Source: Glaciecola sp.
GTDB taxonomy: Bacteria; Pseudomonadota; Gammaproteobacteria; Enterobacterales; Alteromonadaceae
DNA length: 64,000 bases
Direction: 5' to 3'
Assembly (NCBI GenBank): GCA_029246415.1
Contig: JAQWNF010000003.1
Span: forward strand, 62,001 to 126,000
Part shown: positions 54,665-63,997 of the stretch, piece after piece
Layout: every line of letters starts with the position of its first letter
Numbering within the stretch: position 1 is the first letter of the stretch
Notes under the pieces: generated by a model
Seen by the model: the letters and a program-made list of their open reading frames with translations, nothing else
Told to the model about the DNA's origin: nothing
Database searches by the model: none
Translations under genes and position numbers: made by a program

Positions 54665-55492
54665 ATGAGCCAACCAATCGCGACACCGAAAAAACAAAAA
54701 ATAGCCTTAATTACAGGTGGGTTAAGTGGTATTGGCTTAGGCCTAGTGAAACATTATCTACGCGATAATTTTCATATTGCGGTATTTGATATAATCGCCC
54801 CTGAAGCGTTAATTGAACATTGTGACAAAGCGACGTATCAGCTAATGACAGGCTTACATGTAAGCTATTTTCAAGTTAATATCGCTAATAATAAACAGGT
54901 TCAACAAGCAGTTAAACAAGTCGTGAATGAGCTTGGGCGACCTAATTTGGTGGTCAATTGTGCAGGCGTTTTGCGCGCTGGCGAGTTTGCTAGTTTAAGT
55001 GCGGATGATTTTACTACTTCATATCAAATCAATGTGCTGGGCTCTCGGCATTTAGCGGCGGCTTGTCTACCTGAAATGCAGTCTGGCGATCATTTTGCAT
55101 TTATCGCATCGATGGCTGGTACAGTTGGTATTTATGGTTACAGTGCCTATGGCAGTAGTAAATTTGCGGTCTTAGGCATGGCGCAATGTGTGCGAGCGGA
55201 ATATGCGCCCAAAGGGATCACCATCAGTGTGATTTGTCCGCCAGAAATAGATACGCCTATGATCGTTGAGGAAGTCAAAACGATGCATCCTGCCACGCGT
55301 ATTTTAAAAGATTTTGCTGGACGACTGACTTTACCCCAAGCGATCAAAGGGATAACTCGCGGGCTTGATAAAGGTCAGTTTATGATTATTCCTGGATTTG
55401 AAGCGAAGTTGACTTTTTGGCTGAATCGAATGACACCGGTGTGGGTGCAAAACAAGGTTATTGATGTGATTGTTAAATGGCAATCATGCTAA
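54665..55492 (+). CDS. Short-chain dehydrogenase/reductase
   Basis: 275 residues from ATG 54665, which has AGGAG before it; the longer frame inside waaA is rejected. TGGLSGIGLGL (Rossmann), NCAGVL, Ser in FIASMAGT and YSAYGSSK (catalytic Tyr-x3-Lys) define a classical SDR. The C-terminal tail (KLTFWLNRMTPVWVQNKV) resembles membrane-associated ketosphinganine-reductase-like SDRs. The substrate is unknown. Last gene of the run. Confidence 0.88.
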   Translation: MSQPIATPKKQKIALITGGLSGIGLGLVKHYLRDNFHIAVFDIIAPEALIEHCDKATYQLMTGLHVSYFQVNIANNKQVQQAVKQVVNELGRPNLVVNCAGVLRAGEFASLSADDFTTSYQINVLGSRHLAAACLPEMQSGDHFAFIASMAGTVGIYGYSAYGSSKFAVLGMAQCVRAEYAPKGITISVICPPEIDTPMIVEEVKTMHPATRILKDFAGRLTLPQAIKGITRGLDKGQFMIIPGFEAKLTFWLNRMTPVWVQNKVIDVIVKWQSC

Positions 55493-55503
55493 GTAGCACA
55501 GGG

Positions 55504-56178
55504 TTAAATAAACGTACTGATCTGGTCTAGCGATTTTTTATTCAGTGCATGCTCCGGTACTGTTGCATCCTCTGCTGGATACCCTGCGATAATCAACATA
55601 TAAGGTCGCTCATCTTCTGGGCGCCCACATATTTTAGTTAAAAATGACATGGGTTTTGGGGTATGAGTTAATGTCACTAAACCGGATTGATGGAGTGCGG
55701 TGATAAGCATTCCTGTAGCAATTCCGACCGATTCATGGACATAATAATTTGTGTGTTTTTCACCTGCCTTCACGCCACCTTTCTTTTGACTAAAAATAGC
55801 GATGAGCCAAGGTGCATGGGCTAGATATGGTTTTTGTGCATCTGTGCCCAAAGGCTTTAACGCATTGATCCATTCATCTCCAGCTCGTCCTGCGTAAAAA
55901 GCGTGTTCGTGGGATTCAGCAGCCTCTCTGACTTGTTGTTTAATCGCATCATCCTGCATGGCAACAAAATGCCAAGGTTGGTGATTGGCACCACTAGGCG
56001 CAGTGCCTGCCGCTTTGATACAATTTTCGATAATAGATTGTGGGACTGAGCGCTCACTAAACTGACGGATACTATGACGGCGTTGCATCGTTGCGTAAAA
56101 TTCGGCAGATCGTGCAATCATCTCATCAATTGGGTATTCGATAAAATCAGATAAGGAAGTGCTGGCATGATTTTTCAT
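55504..56178 (-). CDS. Iodotyrosine-deiodinase-like nitroreductase
   Basis: 224 residues, an FMN nitroreductase fold. RRHSIRQFSERSVP and TAPSGANHQPWHFVA are FMN-site motifs. Glu91, Tyr95 and Lys116 have exactly the spacing (4 and 21) of the Glu-Tyr-Lys lid triad that binds the zwitterion of halotyrosines in iodotyrosine deiodinase. LGTDAQKPYLAHAPWLI, NYYVHESVGIATGM and LTHTPKPM also fit bacterial homologs. The frame is open to 56259, but that overlaps the terminator of the upstream gene, so ATG 56178 is preferred although its ribosome binding site is poor. Reductive dehalogenation of halotyrosines is inferred. Confidence 0.82.
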   Translation of the reverse strand: MKNHASTSLSDFIEYPIDEMIARSAEFYATMQRRHSIRQFSERSVPQSIIENCIKAAGTAPSGANHQPWHFVAMQDDAIKQQVREAAESHEHAFYAGRAGDEWINALKPLGTDAQKPYLAHAPWLIAIFSQKKGGVKAGEKHTNYYVHESVGIATGMLITALHQSGLVTLTHTPKPMSFLTKICGRPEDERPYMLIIAGYPAEDATVPEHALNKKSLDQISTFI

Positions 56179-56247
56179 AAGTGGCGTGTATAGTTTGTTT
56201 GTAATTTTTGATAATACACTGTAAATATGGAGCATGCGAATAATCAT

Positions 56248-56278
56248 AAAAAAGGCCACCTATTAGCTAGGCAGCCTT
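56248..56278 (-). terminator. Rho-independent terminator after the M3 peptidase gene
   Basis: On the minus strand AAGGCTGCC pairs with GGTGGCCTT (with G-U pairs) over a nine-base loop, followed by six T, 30 bases after the peptidase stop. Confidence 0.8.
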
Positions 56279-56307
56279 GTATCGTTGAAAACGAAGATTA
56301 TTTTATC

Positions 56308-58509
56308 TTAATCTTTATCCGCTTTAGGTAGCGGAAAGCCACGGTCACGCATTAATGCTTCGACATTGGCATCACGACCACGGAACGCACGGTATGCATC
56401 AGCAGGGTCCATCGCATTACGCACAGCAAATAAATATTTAACTAAACGGTCAGCGACGTCTTTGTCATAAAAACCACCCGGTGCTTGGGCAAATGCTTCC
56501 GCCGCGTCAGAGGTTAATACCTCGGCCCACATATAACCATAATAAGCCGCAGCATAGCCTTCACCAGAGAAGATATGACCGAAATGTGTCGTTCTGTGAC
56601 GCATCACGATTTCTTCTGGCATACCTAACTTGGTGAGCTCTTCACGCTCGAACGTATCGAGATCAATTAACGCTGGATCGGTTGTATGGTACTTTAAGTC
56701 CATGATGGCTGAGGCCATATACTCAGTGGTTTTAAAGCCTTCATTAAACGTCGCAGCTTGTTTGATTTTATTTACTAACTCAGCAGGGATTGGCTCGCCT
56801 GTTTCATAGTGCACTAAGTAGTTATTAATGACTTCATCGGTCAACAACCAACGTTCAAGCAGTTGTGATTGAAACTCAGTATAATCTCGCACACCACTAT
56901 GTGATGAAGGATAAGCCACATCCGATGCTAAGAAGTGCAGTGCATGACCGAATTCGTGGAAATAAGTTTCAGCATCATCCCAAGAGATTAATGATGGCTC
57001 GCCTTCTGCACCTTTCACAAAGTTAGAGTTGTTAGACGATAATACATTCGTTTCACCATCAAACGTTGTATACGAGCGGTAGTAAGTTGCCCATGCACCA
57101 GAACGCTTACCTTGACGAGCAAACGGGTCAAGATACCACAAGCCAATATTGTCACCGGTAGTTTTATCGTTGACTTCCCAGACTTTTACATCTTCATGCC
57201 ACACAGGTACACTTCCTTCGGCAACGGGCGTAAATGAGAAATTGAACAAGCGACCAGCGACATAAAACATCGCTTCACGAAGTTTATCCAGTTGTAGATA
57301 TTGTTTTACTTCATCGCTGTCTAATGCATATTTAGCTTTGCGAACTTTTTCAGCATAATAGCGATAATCCCAAGGCGCGATAGTAATATCAGCTCCTTCG
57401 GCATCAGCAATATCTTGCATATCCATGACTTCTTCATCAACACGAGCAAGCGCAGCAGGCCATACTTTATTCATTAGGTCCATTGCGTTTTCTGGTGTTT
57501 TTGCCATGCGATCTTGCAAGCGCCATTGAGCATAATTATCAAAGCCTAATAACTGAACACGTTCATGGCGTAAGGTTAAGATCTGCTTAATGATGTCACT
57601 GTTATCAAACTCATCGCCATTATCGCCGCGTGAATAATAGGTATTCCATACTTTTTCACGCAGTTCACGATTATCCGAATACGTTAAAAACGGGTCCATA
57701 GATGAGCGAGTGTTAGTGATCGCATATTTGCCTTCTTCACCGCGTTGGCTCGCCGCTGCAGCAGAGGCTTTGACAAATGACTCAGGTAAACCAGAGAGTT
57801 GATCTTTGGTGATATAAGTGACATAGCTTTCTTCGTCGTTTAGAACGTTGTTACCAAATTTGGTATGTAGCTCTGCGAGTTTTTTGTTGATTTCAGCGGT
57901 GCGTTTTTGCCCAGCTTCATCCAATAAAATACCACTGCGTACAAATCCTTCATAGGAAGATTTAACGATCCGTTGTTGTTCAAGATTTAATGTTTGATAC
58001 TCAGAACCTTCATAAACGGCTTTAACTCGCTCAAATAAGGCTTTGTTTTGCGAAATTTTGCTACTGAACTCAGAAAGTTTAGGGCTTAGTTCCCGTTGGA
58101 TAGCCCGAAACTCAGGGCTGGACATGTTCGATGACCAAATACCCCAATACGTAAATACATTGTCTAGCGCTTTACCAGCACGTTCCATTGCAGCAAATGT
58201 GTTGTCAAAATTAGGCTTGGCTGGATTAGTCGCAATCGCATCAATTTCATCGAGTTGTAATACCATACCTTGTTCTACGGCGGACTTTAATCCAGATAGG
58301 TCCATTTTATCAAAAGCAGGTACGCCTTCATAAGGACCTTGGAAGTCTTGCATTAAAATCTTACTAGACGCTGCTGTATCAGTGTTTGTCACACTTATTA
58401 CGGTATCAGTAGAAGGTGTTGTGGTAGTGGTGGTGTCTGGTTTATCTGTACAGCCTGATAAACCGATCACTACCGCTGCGGTAAGTACAGAAAGTAACGG
58501 TTTGTTCAT
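56308..58509 (-). CDS. dcp: M3-family peptidyl-dipeptidase, lipoprotein (Dcp-like)
   Basis: 733 residues. Lipobox LSGC (Cys20) after a hydrophobic signal, then a Thr-rich linker and the M3 thermolysin-like domain. Zinc motif HEFGH in ETYFHEFGHALHF, with the third ligand Glu downstream in FQSQLLE. Dcp removes C-terminal dipeptides; the lipid anchor places this copy in the periplasm or outer membrane. Size fits Dcp/OpdA-type enzymes plus the anchor. Confidence 0.92.
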   Translation of the reverse strand: MNKPLLSVLTAAVVIGLSGCTDKPDTTTTTTPSTDTVISVTNTDTAASSKILMQDFQGPYEGVPAFDKMDLSGLKSAVEQGMVLQLDEIDAIATNPAKPNFDNTFAAMERAGKALDNVFTYWGIWSSNMSSPEFRAIQRELSPKLSEFSSKISQNKALFERVKAVYEGSEYQTLNLEQQRIVKSSYEGFVRSGILLDEAGQKRTAEINKKLAELHTKFGNNVLNDEESYVTYITKDQLSGLPESFVKASAAAASQRGEEGKYAITNTRSSMDPFLTYSDNRELREKVWNTYYSRGDNGDEFDNSDIIKQILTLRHERVQLLGFDNYAQWRLQDRMAKTPENAMDLMNKVWPAALARVDEEVMDMQDIADAEGADITIAPWDYRYYAEKVRKAKYALDSDEVKQYLQLDKLREAMFYVAGRLFNFSFTPVAEGSVPVWHEDVKVWEVNDKTTGDNIGLWYLDPFARQGKRSGAWATYYRSYTTFDGETNVLSSNNSNFVKGAEGEPSLISWDDAETYFHEFGHALHFLASDVAYPSSHSGVRDYTEFQSQLLERWLLTDEVINNYLVHYETGEPIPAELVNKIKQAATFNEGFKTTEYMASAIMDLKYHTTDPALIDLDTFEREELTKLGMPEEIVMRHRTTHFGHIFSGEGYAAAYYGYMWAEVLTSDAAEAFAQAPGGFYDKDVADRLVKYLFAVRNAMDPADAYRAFRGRDANVEALMRDRGFPLPKADKD

Positions 58510-58620
58510 ATTTGTTTTCCATCGTTAATATTATTGTTTTTACGATGCATACAATATGAAAAACCGCGCTTCTTTGCAAATGTTTACGATAATTGCTTAA
58601 GCAATGATTTAAGAAAATAT

Positions 58621-59475
58621 TTAAGCAAACACGATGGTTTTGTTTTTGTCGATCATGACGCGATCTTCTAGGTGATAACGCAATCCGTTGGCGAGGGCTG
58701 TTTTTTCACAATCGCGACCTTTTCGAACCATATCTTGGGCGGCATCTGAATGCGAAATTCGCATGACTTGTTGCTCAATAATCGGTCCCTCATCCAAATC
58801 AGAAGTAACATAATGACAGGTTGCACCGATTAATTTCACGCCACGATCATAAGCCTGTTGATAAGGCTTTGCGCCTGCAAATGATGGTAAGAAACTATGA
58901 TGAATGTTGATGGCACTGCCATGCCATTTTTCACACATGCTGTGAGGTAAAATTTGCATGAAACGAGCTAATACCACTGTATCGATATTATAAGTAGCAA
59001 GCGTATCTTCGATTTGTGCAAAAGCGCTAGCTTTATCCTGATTTTTGAAATCTGCAAATACGAATGGGACTTTATACCACGCAGCAATATCTGCAATTTG
59101 TTGATGATTAGCGATGATACATGGGATGTCACAGTTAAGTTCACCTGTATGCCAACGATGCAGAATATCGGCTAAACAATGAGTTTCATGGCTAGCTAAA
59201 AGCGCGACTTTGGGCAGACTAGCTGGATCGGATATTTTCCATTCCATGTTAAATTTATTGGCAATGGGAGTAAATGCAGCTTCAAACGTTGCCATGTCAA
59301 GGTCGACTGAATCGGCTTGAATTTCATGGCGCATAAAAAAGCGCTTAGTTGTTAAATCGGTATGGTGATTCGCTTCTAAAATGGTTGCACCGTATTGGGC
59401 TAAAAATTGGGAAACTTGAGCGACAAGTCCAACTTGGTCAGGACATTGAATGGTGAGTCGAAAAGAATGCTGCAT
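58621..59475 (-). CDS. purU: Formyltetrahydrofolate deformylase
   Basis: 284 residues. Releases formate from 10-formyl-THF to balance one-carbon pools. An N-terminal ACT domain (LTIQCPDQVGLVAQVSQFL) is followed by a formyltransferase fold with the catalytic Asn-His-Asp set in INIHHSFLPSFAGAKPY and DLDEGPIIEQ. ATG 59475 (GGA eight bases before it) is preferred over the upstream frame to 59496. Confidence 0.95.
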   Translation of the reverse strand: MQHSFRLTIQCPDQVGLVAQVSQFLAQYGATILEANHHTDLTTKRFFMRHEIQADSVDLDMATFEAAFTPIANKFNMEWKISDPASLPKVALLASHETHCLADILHRWHTGELNCDIPCIIANHQQIADIAAWYKVPFVFADFKNQDKASAFAQIEDTLATYNIDTVVLARFMQILPHSMCEKWHGSAINIHHSFLPSFAGAKPYQQAYDRGVKLIGATCHYVTSDLDEGPIIEQQVMRISHSDAAQDMVRKGRDCEKTALANGLRYHLEDRVMIDKNKTIVFA

Positions 59476-59696
59476 GTAAAAATTCCAATAAAACAATTTT
59501 CTAAATAAATATTATTTCCTATGTTAGCACGGTTAACTCGGTTTGGTTATCGTCAATGTAGGACAAAATCTCCCTTATGATATTCATGACCTGTTAATAG
59601 GTCTCGAAATTCATAGGGGATATAAATCTTTGTATGTACGGTCTCTTAAATTAAGATCTCACTACCCATTTAAGTAGTCATTCGTAAGCTTAAGCC

Positions 59697-60033
59697 TCAG
59701 TTAGCACAAGGATAAATTTGACGCTTGATATATTGCACACCCGTTGTTCCTGAAACGGATTCATACAAAGCAAACGTATTAAATGTGCAGGAAATATTAG
59801 GCTGATATAAAGGTATGCTAGGTTCTTTCACTTTTCGTTGCAGAGTGACATGTGGATGATGTGTAAGTAAGATGGTGTGGACGATGTTTATCTACAGCGC
59901 CTAAAAAACACAGCGTTATGTGGAAATTACTAACTGCAACATTCTTACTTTGTGACAATATTGCTTTGTCTCGATAATTGCTGATTTGTTCGAGTGTTGT
60001 CGGGGCAAACGTTAAACCAATGAACAACCTCAT
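59697..60033 (-). pseudogene. thpR: RNA 2',3'-cyclic phosphodiesterase (ThpR/LigT), internally deleted
   Basis: The N-terminal part from ATG 60033 (MRLFIGLTF, FHITLCFLGAVD with the first HxT) is intact to about residue 50. The C-terminal part, in a different frame, carries the second motif HPHVTLQRKV and FALYESVSGTTGVQY down to a stop at 59697. Roughly 70-80 central residues of the usual ~175 are missing and the frames disagree, so the gene is dead. Upstream (59497-59696) nothing recognisable is seen. Confidence 0.88.
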
Positions 60034-60241
60034 AAATAGCTCCAGCTCAAAAAATAAGTGTAAATAGCTTCAAATATAAATGTAAATGACAAATATATTT
60101 ACTTACCTCTACTAATGTCGTATAAAAATTAACCGCTTATTAAGCGTACAATAGTACTTACGAACTATGTATATCAAATCTTACACCTTGATGATGTCAT
60201 TTTTCGTCATCATTATTTCAGTTGAGTTAAGGAGAGTTCAA

Positions 60242-60964
60242 ATGGCACGAGTTGCTTTAGTTACAGGTGGTACACGCGGAATTGGTGAGGCGATTTGCCT
60301 TAAATTAAACGAATTAGGTTATACAGTAGTAGCAAACTACGGTGGTAATGACCAAGCAGCTCAAGAATTTACAGAGCGCACTGGCATTGCGGCAATGAAA
60401 TTCGATGTATCAGATTTTGATACAACTAACGCTGCAATCAAACAAATTGAAAATGACTATGGTCCAGTTGAGATTTTAGTCAACAACGCAGGTATTACGC
60501 GTGATGGCACTATGCACCGTATGTCTTTCGAACAATGGGATGCGGTTATTCAAACTAACCTTGCGTCTTGTTTCAATACTTGCCGAGCAGTTATCGAAGG
60601 TATGCGTGAGCGTAGCTTTGGACGTATTGTTAATGTCGGTTCAGTTAATGGTCAAGCAGGTCAATATGGTCAGGTAAACTATGCCGCTGCAAAATCCGGG
60701 ATTCATGGTTTTACAAAAGCTTTGGCCTTAGAAGGGGCTGCAAAAGGGATTACTGTTAATGCGATTGCACCGGGTTATGTTGACACTGATATGGTACGAG
60801 CAGTACCTGAAGATGTCTTAACCAAAATCATCCGCACTATCCCAGTTGGCCGTCTTGGTCGTCCAGAAGATATTGCAAACAGTGTGGCATTCTTGGTTGA
60901 TGATGAGTCAGGCTTTATTACTGGTTCGACATTGTCAATCAATGGCGGTCAACACATGTATTAG
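60242..60964 (+). CDS. phaB: Acetoacetyl-CoA reductase
   Basis: 240 residues from ATG 60242 with AAGGAG before it; the longer frame to 60167 is rejected. NADPH-dependent SDR making 3-hydroxybutyryl-CoA for polyhydroxybutyrate. VTGGTRGIGEAI, NNAGITRDGTMHRMS, GSVNGQAGQYGQVNYAAAKSG and the PhaB-typical end (TGSTLSINGGQHMY) separate it from FabG. It is followed directly by the REP-like inverted pair. Confidence 0.92.
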   Translation: MARVALVTGGTRGIGEAICLKLNELGYTVVANYGGNDQAAQEFTERTGIAAMKFDVSDFDTTNAAIKQIENDYGPVEILVNNAGITRDGTMHRMSFEQWDAVIQTNLASCFNTCRAVIEGMRERSFGRIVNVGSVNGQAGQYGQVNYAAAKSGIHGFTKALALEGAAKGITVNAIAPGYVDTDMVRAVPEDVLTKIIRTIPVGRLGRPEDIANSVAFLVDDESGFITGSTLSINGGQHMY

Positions 60965-60978
60965 ATTAAATGATTAAA

Positions 60979-61026
60979 TGGGGTCAGAGCCAAATTAATT
61001 ATTAGATTAATTTGGCTCTGACCCCA
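60979..61026. repeat. Perfect inverted pair of the REP-like repeat
   Basis: Two 21-bp arms (60979-60999 and 61006-61026), containing GGGGTCAGAGCCAAATTAAT and its exact complement, surround a six-base spacer. The same 20-mer occurs once at 35790-35809. It lies between the stops of convergent phaB and the transglycosylase, so it probably also acts as a bidirectional terminator. The arrangement resembles BIME-type paired REPs mobilised by RAYT proteins; none is encoded here. Confidence 0.85.
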
Positions 61027-61032
61027 CTTATC

Positions 61033-62229
61033 TCAAGCACCATTCAGCTCCGCTGCTTTTTTAAATACTTCAGGGTGAGCAAATCCATCCGCAATCATCT
61101 CGTTATCTAACTGAAATGCCCTTATTGCTGCACGTGTGCCCGATCCTATAATCCCATCAATGCCACTGATAGCATATCCAAGCTGCTGTAAATGACGCTG
61201 CAAGGTTTTGGCTTGTTCGCGCAAGATAGGTTGGCTCTCTGGAAATGGCGTAACTAATCCCGGCGCATCATTGATTTGTTCTGCGAGTTTGCCTACTGCA
61301 ATGGCATAGGATTGTGAGTTATTCCAGCGCATGATGATATTGAAGTTACGATAAGCTAAAAAAATTGGACCATTATGCCCAGACGGAACGACAACCGAGG
61401 CTAGGTAATCAATATCTGGTAAAGCATGCCCATAAATCGTCGTCACACCCTGAGCGCGCCAAAACGACAACGGCTTTTTGATTTTACGATCAGCTAATGC
61501 ATAGTCAAAATTATCTGGTAAGGCAATTTCACGACCCCATCTAAATCCAGGCTCCCAGCCTAATTGATGTAAAAAATTCGCAGCAGATGCCAGTGCATCT
61601 TGTTCTGAATTAAATAAATCAATCGAGCCATCGCCATCGCCATCAACCGCATATTGGGCATAAGTAGTAGGCATAAATTGGGTATGCCCCATCGCTCCAG
61701 CCCACGAACCTTTCATTGTCGACACATCCAAAGATTGGGTCTGGATGATATCCAATACTATTAATAGCTCTTTGGAGAAAAATGTTTTGCGGCGAGGCTC
61801 GCACGCTAAAGTCGCTAAGGCATCTATGGTTGGGATTTTACCTTTGTAATTACCAAAGTTAGTTTCCAAGCCCCAAAACGACATCAAATATTGTCCAGGA
61901 ACGCCATATTTATCGGTTAAGGTACGTAAAAAATCTTTATGTTTTGCGAATTTTTTTTGTCCGGTGCTGATGCGCCAATCATTGACACGCTTAGTGTAAT
62001 AGTCAGCGAAGGTGGCTAAAAACTCAGGTTGATTACGGTCCAGTTTGACGACTTGAGCGCGCTGTTTAGCCGTTTTCAAGGTGATATCTAGTGTTTTTTG
62101 CGTGATGCCTTGGTCTAAGGCTTGTTGTGATAAGGATGCAATGCACTGGGAAAAATCAGTTTGCGCATGAGTAACAAAACTTATGCTTAAGGTAGTAGCG
62201 AGTGCTAATAGACTGTGGGAAAACTTCAT
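61033..62229 (-). CDS. Lytic murein transglycosylase B-family protein
   Basis: 398 residues from ATG 62229 with a signal peptide (ending THAQ). The SLT_2 domain has GLETNFG with the catalytic Glu and KGSWAGAMGHTQFMPTTY. A C-terminal peptidoglycan-binding_1 domain has LQQLGYAISGIDGIIGSGTRAAIRAFQ. It cleaves glycan strands to anhydromuropeptides in the periplasm. No lipobox, unlike MltB itself. It interrupts the polyhydroxybutyrate genes. Confidence 0.92.
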   Translation of the reverse strand: MKFSHSLLALATTLSISFVTHAQTDFSQCIASLSQQALDQGITQKTLDITLKTAKQRAQVVKLDRNQPEFLATFADYYTKRVNDWRISTGQKKFAKHKDFLRTLTDKYGVPGQYLMSFWGLETNFGNYKGKIPTIDALATLACEPRRKTFFSKELLIVLDIIQTQSLDVSTMKGSWAGAMGHTQFMPTTYAQYAVDGDGDGSIDLFNSEQDALASAANFLHQLGWEPGFRWGREIALPDNFDYALADRKIKKPLSFWRAQGVTTIYGHALPDIDYLASVVVPSGHNGPIFLAYRNFNIIMRWNNSQSYAIAVGKLAEQINDAPGLVTPFPESQPILREQAKTLQRHLQQLGYAISGIDGIIGSGTRAAIRAFQLDNEMIADGFAHPEVFKKAAELNGA

Positions 62230-62293
62230 GCTCGATCTCATTCCATTAAAGAGCCTTAATAGTACGAGATTTTGCATGAAGTTTCACATAGAT

Positions 62294-63520
62294 TTATGAA
62301 TTATCGTATTTATGAATAAACTCGGTAACTAATGGACGAATGTGCATACGGAATTTCGACCCACTAAATATACCATAGTGTCCAGCGCCTTGTTGAACAT
62401 GGTGTTTACGCATGTTTTTTGGGATTTTTTGACAAATATCTTGAGCGGCTTCAGTTTGCTTTAAGCCACAGATATCATCATCCGCACCTTCAACGGTAAG
62501 TAACGCGGTATTATCAATGGCATTAAAGTCAACCGGTTTACCTTGGTAGGTAATAGTACCGTTTGCTAACTCATTGTTTTTGAAAATCCGTTCTATGGTT
62601 TCCAAATAAAACTCTGCTGGGATATCTAACACGGCCATATACTCATCGTAAAAGGCACGAAAACGATCGGTATCTTCGGTCTCACCCATCAGCATGTTTT
62701 GGAAAAAATTCATGTATTTTTTGTTGTGAGTTTCTTGGTTCATGGAAATAAACCCACCCAACTGCATAAATCCTGGATAGACTTTACGACCTTCACCCGG
62801 ATATCCATGTGGGACATTCATAATCGCCACATTGGTAAACCAACTCATTGGTCTTTCTTGAGCAAAATCGTTTACTCGCGTTGGATTTTTTGTCGGATCA
62901 ATCGGACCCGCCATTAGCGTTAGTGACGTTGGTGTCGCTTTATCTTTATTTTGTGCCATAACAGCTGTGGCAATTAATGCTTGGACTGTTGGTTGACAAA
63001 TCGCAATTAAATGCGTGTCCTCGCCTAAAAACTGCATGAATTCAATTAGGTATGACACGTAACAGTCGAAAGAAAAAGGCCCTTCAGATAATGGTACTTC
63101 ACGCGCGTCAGCCCAATCCGTGATGTAGACTTCATGGTCGGGTAATAAGGCTTCAACTGTGCCTTTTAATAACGTTGCGAAATGACCTGAAAGCGGAGCA
63201 ACTAATAACACTTTATGGGTATCAGTTTTGCCCATACGTTTAAAATGAATTAAATCACAAAACGGTTTGGCTAAAGCAATTTCTTCGCGAACTAAAAATA
63301 CCTTGTCTTCAATTTCAACTTCATCGATATTAAAACCCACCTTATCGTAACGGCGTGTTAAGCGCATAGCAGTTTCTAACGAGGCTTTAGTCAGTTTTCC
63401 AGGCCATGTTTTACCAAATAGGTTGGCTGGATGACTGGTCAAATCGTTCATAAGGCTTAAGCCTTCATGCATGATCTGCGCGGACCGAGATAGATATTCA
63501 TATGCTTGATAATGGCTCAT
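62294..63520 (-). CDS. phaZ: Intracellular polyhydroxybutyrate depolymerase
   Basis: 408 residues from ATG 63520 (GAGGAT before it). Matches PhaZ of the granule-associated class. VYITDWADAREVP, a Cys nucleophile in the lipase-box-like AICQPT, LMAGPIDPTKNPTRVN, and C-terminal PHB_depo_C with TVEGADDDICGL and QGAGHYGIFSG giving Asp and His. It mobilises stored polymer. It follows the phasin gene on the same strand behind a terminator. Confidence 0.92.
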   Translation of the reverse strand: MSHYQAYEYLSRSAQIMHEGLSLMNDLTSHPANLFGKTWPGKLTKASLETAMRLTRRYDKVGFNIDEVEIEDKVFLVREEIALAKPFCDLIHFKRMGKTDTHKVLLVAPLSGHFATLLKGTVEALLPDHEVYITDWADAREVPLSEGPFSFDCYVSYLIEFMQFLGEDTHLIAICQPTVQALIATAVMAQNKDKATPTSLTLMAGPIDPTKNPTRVNDFAQERPMSWFTNVAIMNVPHGYPGEGRKVYPGFMQLGGFISMNQETHNKKYMNFFQNMLMGETEDTDRFRAFYDEYMAVLDIPAEFYLETIERIFKNNELANGTITYQGKPVDFNAIDNTALLTVEGADDDICGLKQTEAAQDICQKIPKNMRKHHVQQGAGHYGIFSGSKFRMHIRPLVTEFIHKYDNS

Positions 63521-63564
63521 GCAGTATCCTCTGTGTAAAAGGTAAAAACGTATCAATTAGATAC

Positions 63565-63612
63565 AAAAAAACACTCCGATGCAACACTATAATTAGTTAG
63601 CAACGAAGTGTT
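63565..63612 (-). terminator. Rho-independent terminator after the phasin gene
   Basis: On the minus strand AACACTTCGTTGC pairs with GCATCGGAGTGTT, with one mismatch and one wobble, and ends in a run of seven T. Confidence 0.78.
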
Positions 63613-63637
63613 TGGTCTTTCTTTTAGGCGCTGCTAA

Positions 63638-63997
63638 TTACTTAGGCATCGCCGCAGTAGCAGCTGTTGCTACCTTGCTACCAAGCTCTTCAGATGCTTC
63701 TTTAACAAGTTCAGTTGCTTTCTTTTGAGCTGCAGTAATAACTTCATAAGATTCTTTAGCTGCGTCAGTTACAGTTTCCTGTAAACCTTCGATGTAGGCT
63801 TTTTGCGTTTCCGCTAAAGACATGACATCTTTTTGCTTGCTAGCAGTCTCTACAAAAGACATACCGTCGTTTAATAAGCTAGAGAACAATGCGTTTTGCT
63901 TTTCAGCGATGTCTTGTAAAGTAGACATGTTTAACGTTGCAAGTTCAGTTACTGGCTTCATAGATTCTTTAAGTTGATCGTTTAATTGTTCAAACAT
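63638..63997 (-). CDS. phaP: Phasin, polyhydroxybutyrate granule protein
   Basis: 119 residues, start ATG at 63997 three bases from the window end. Entirely helical and amphipathic (MFEQLNDQLKESMKPVTELATLN, ETQKAYIEGLQETVTDAAKESYE), matching the phasin_2 family that coats PHB granules. A synthase (phaC) may lie just outside the window. Confidence 0.9.
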   Translation of the reverse strand: MFEQLNDQLKESMKPVTELATLNMSTLQDIAEKQNALFSSLLNDGMSFVETASKQKDVMSLAETQKAYIEGLQETVTDAAKESYEVITAAQKKATELVKEASEELGSKVATAATAAMPK

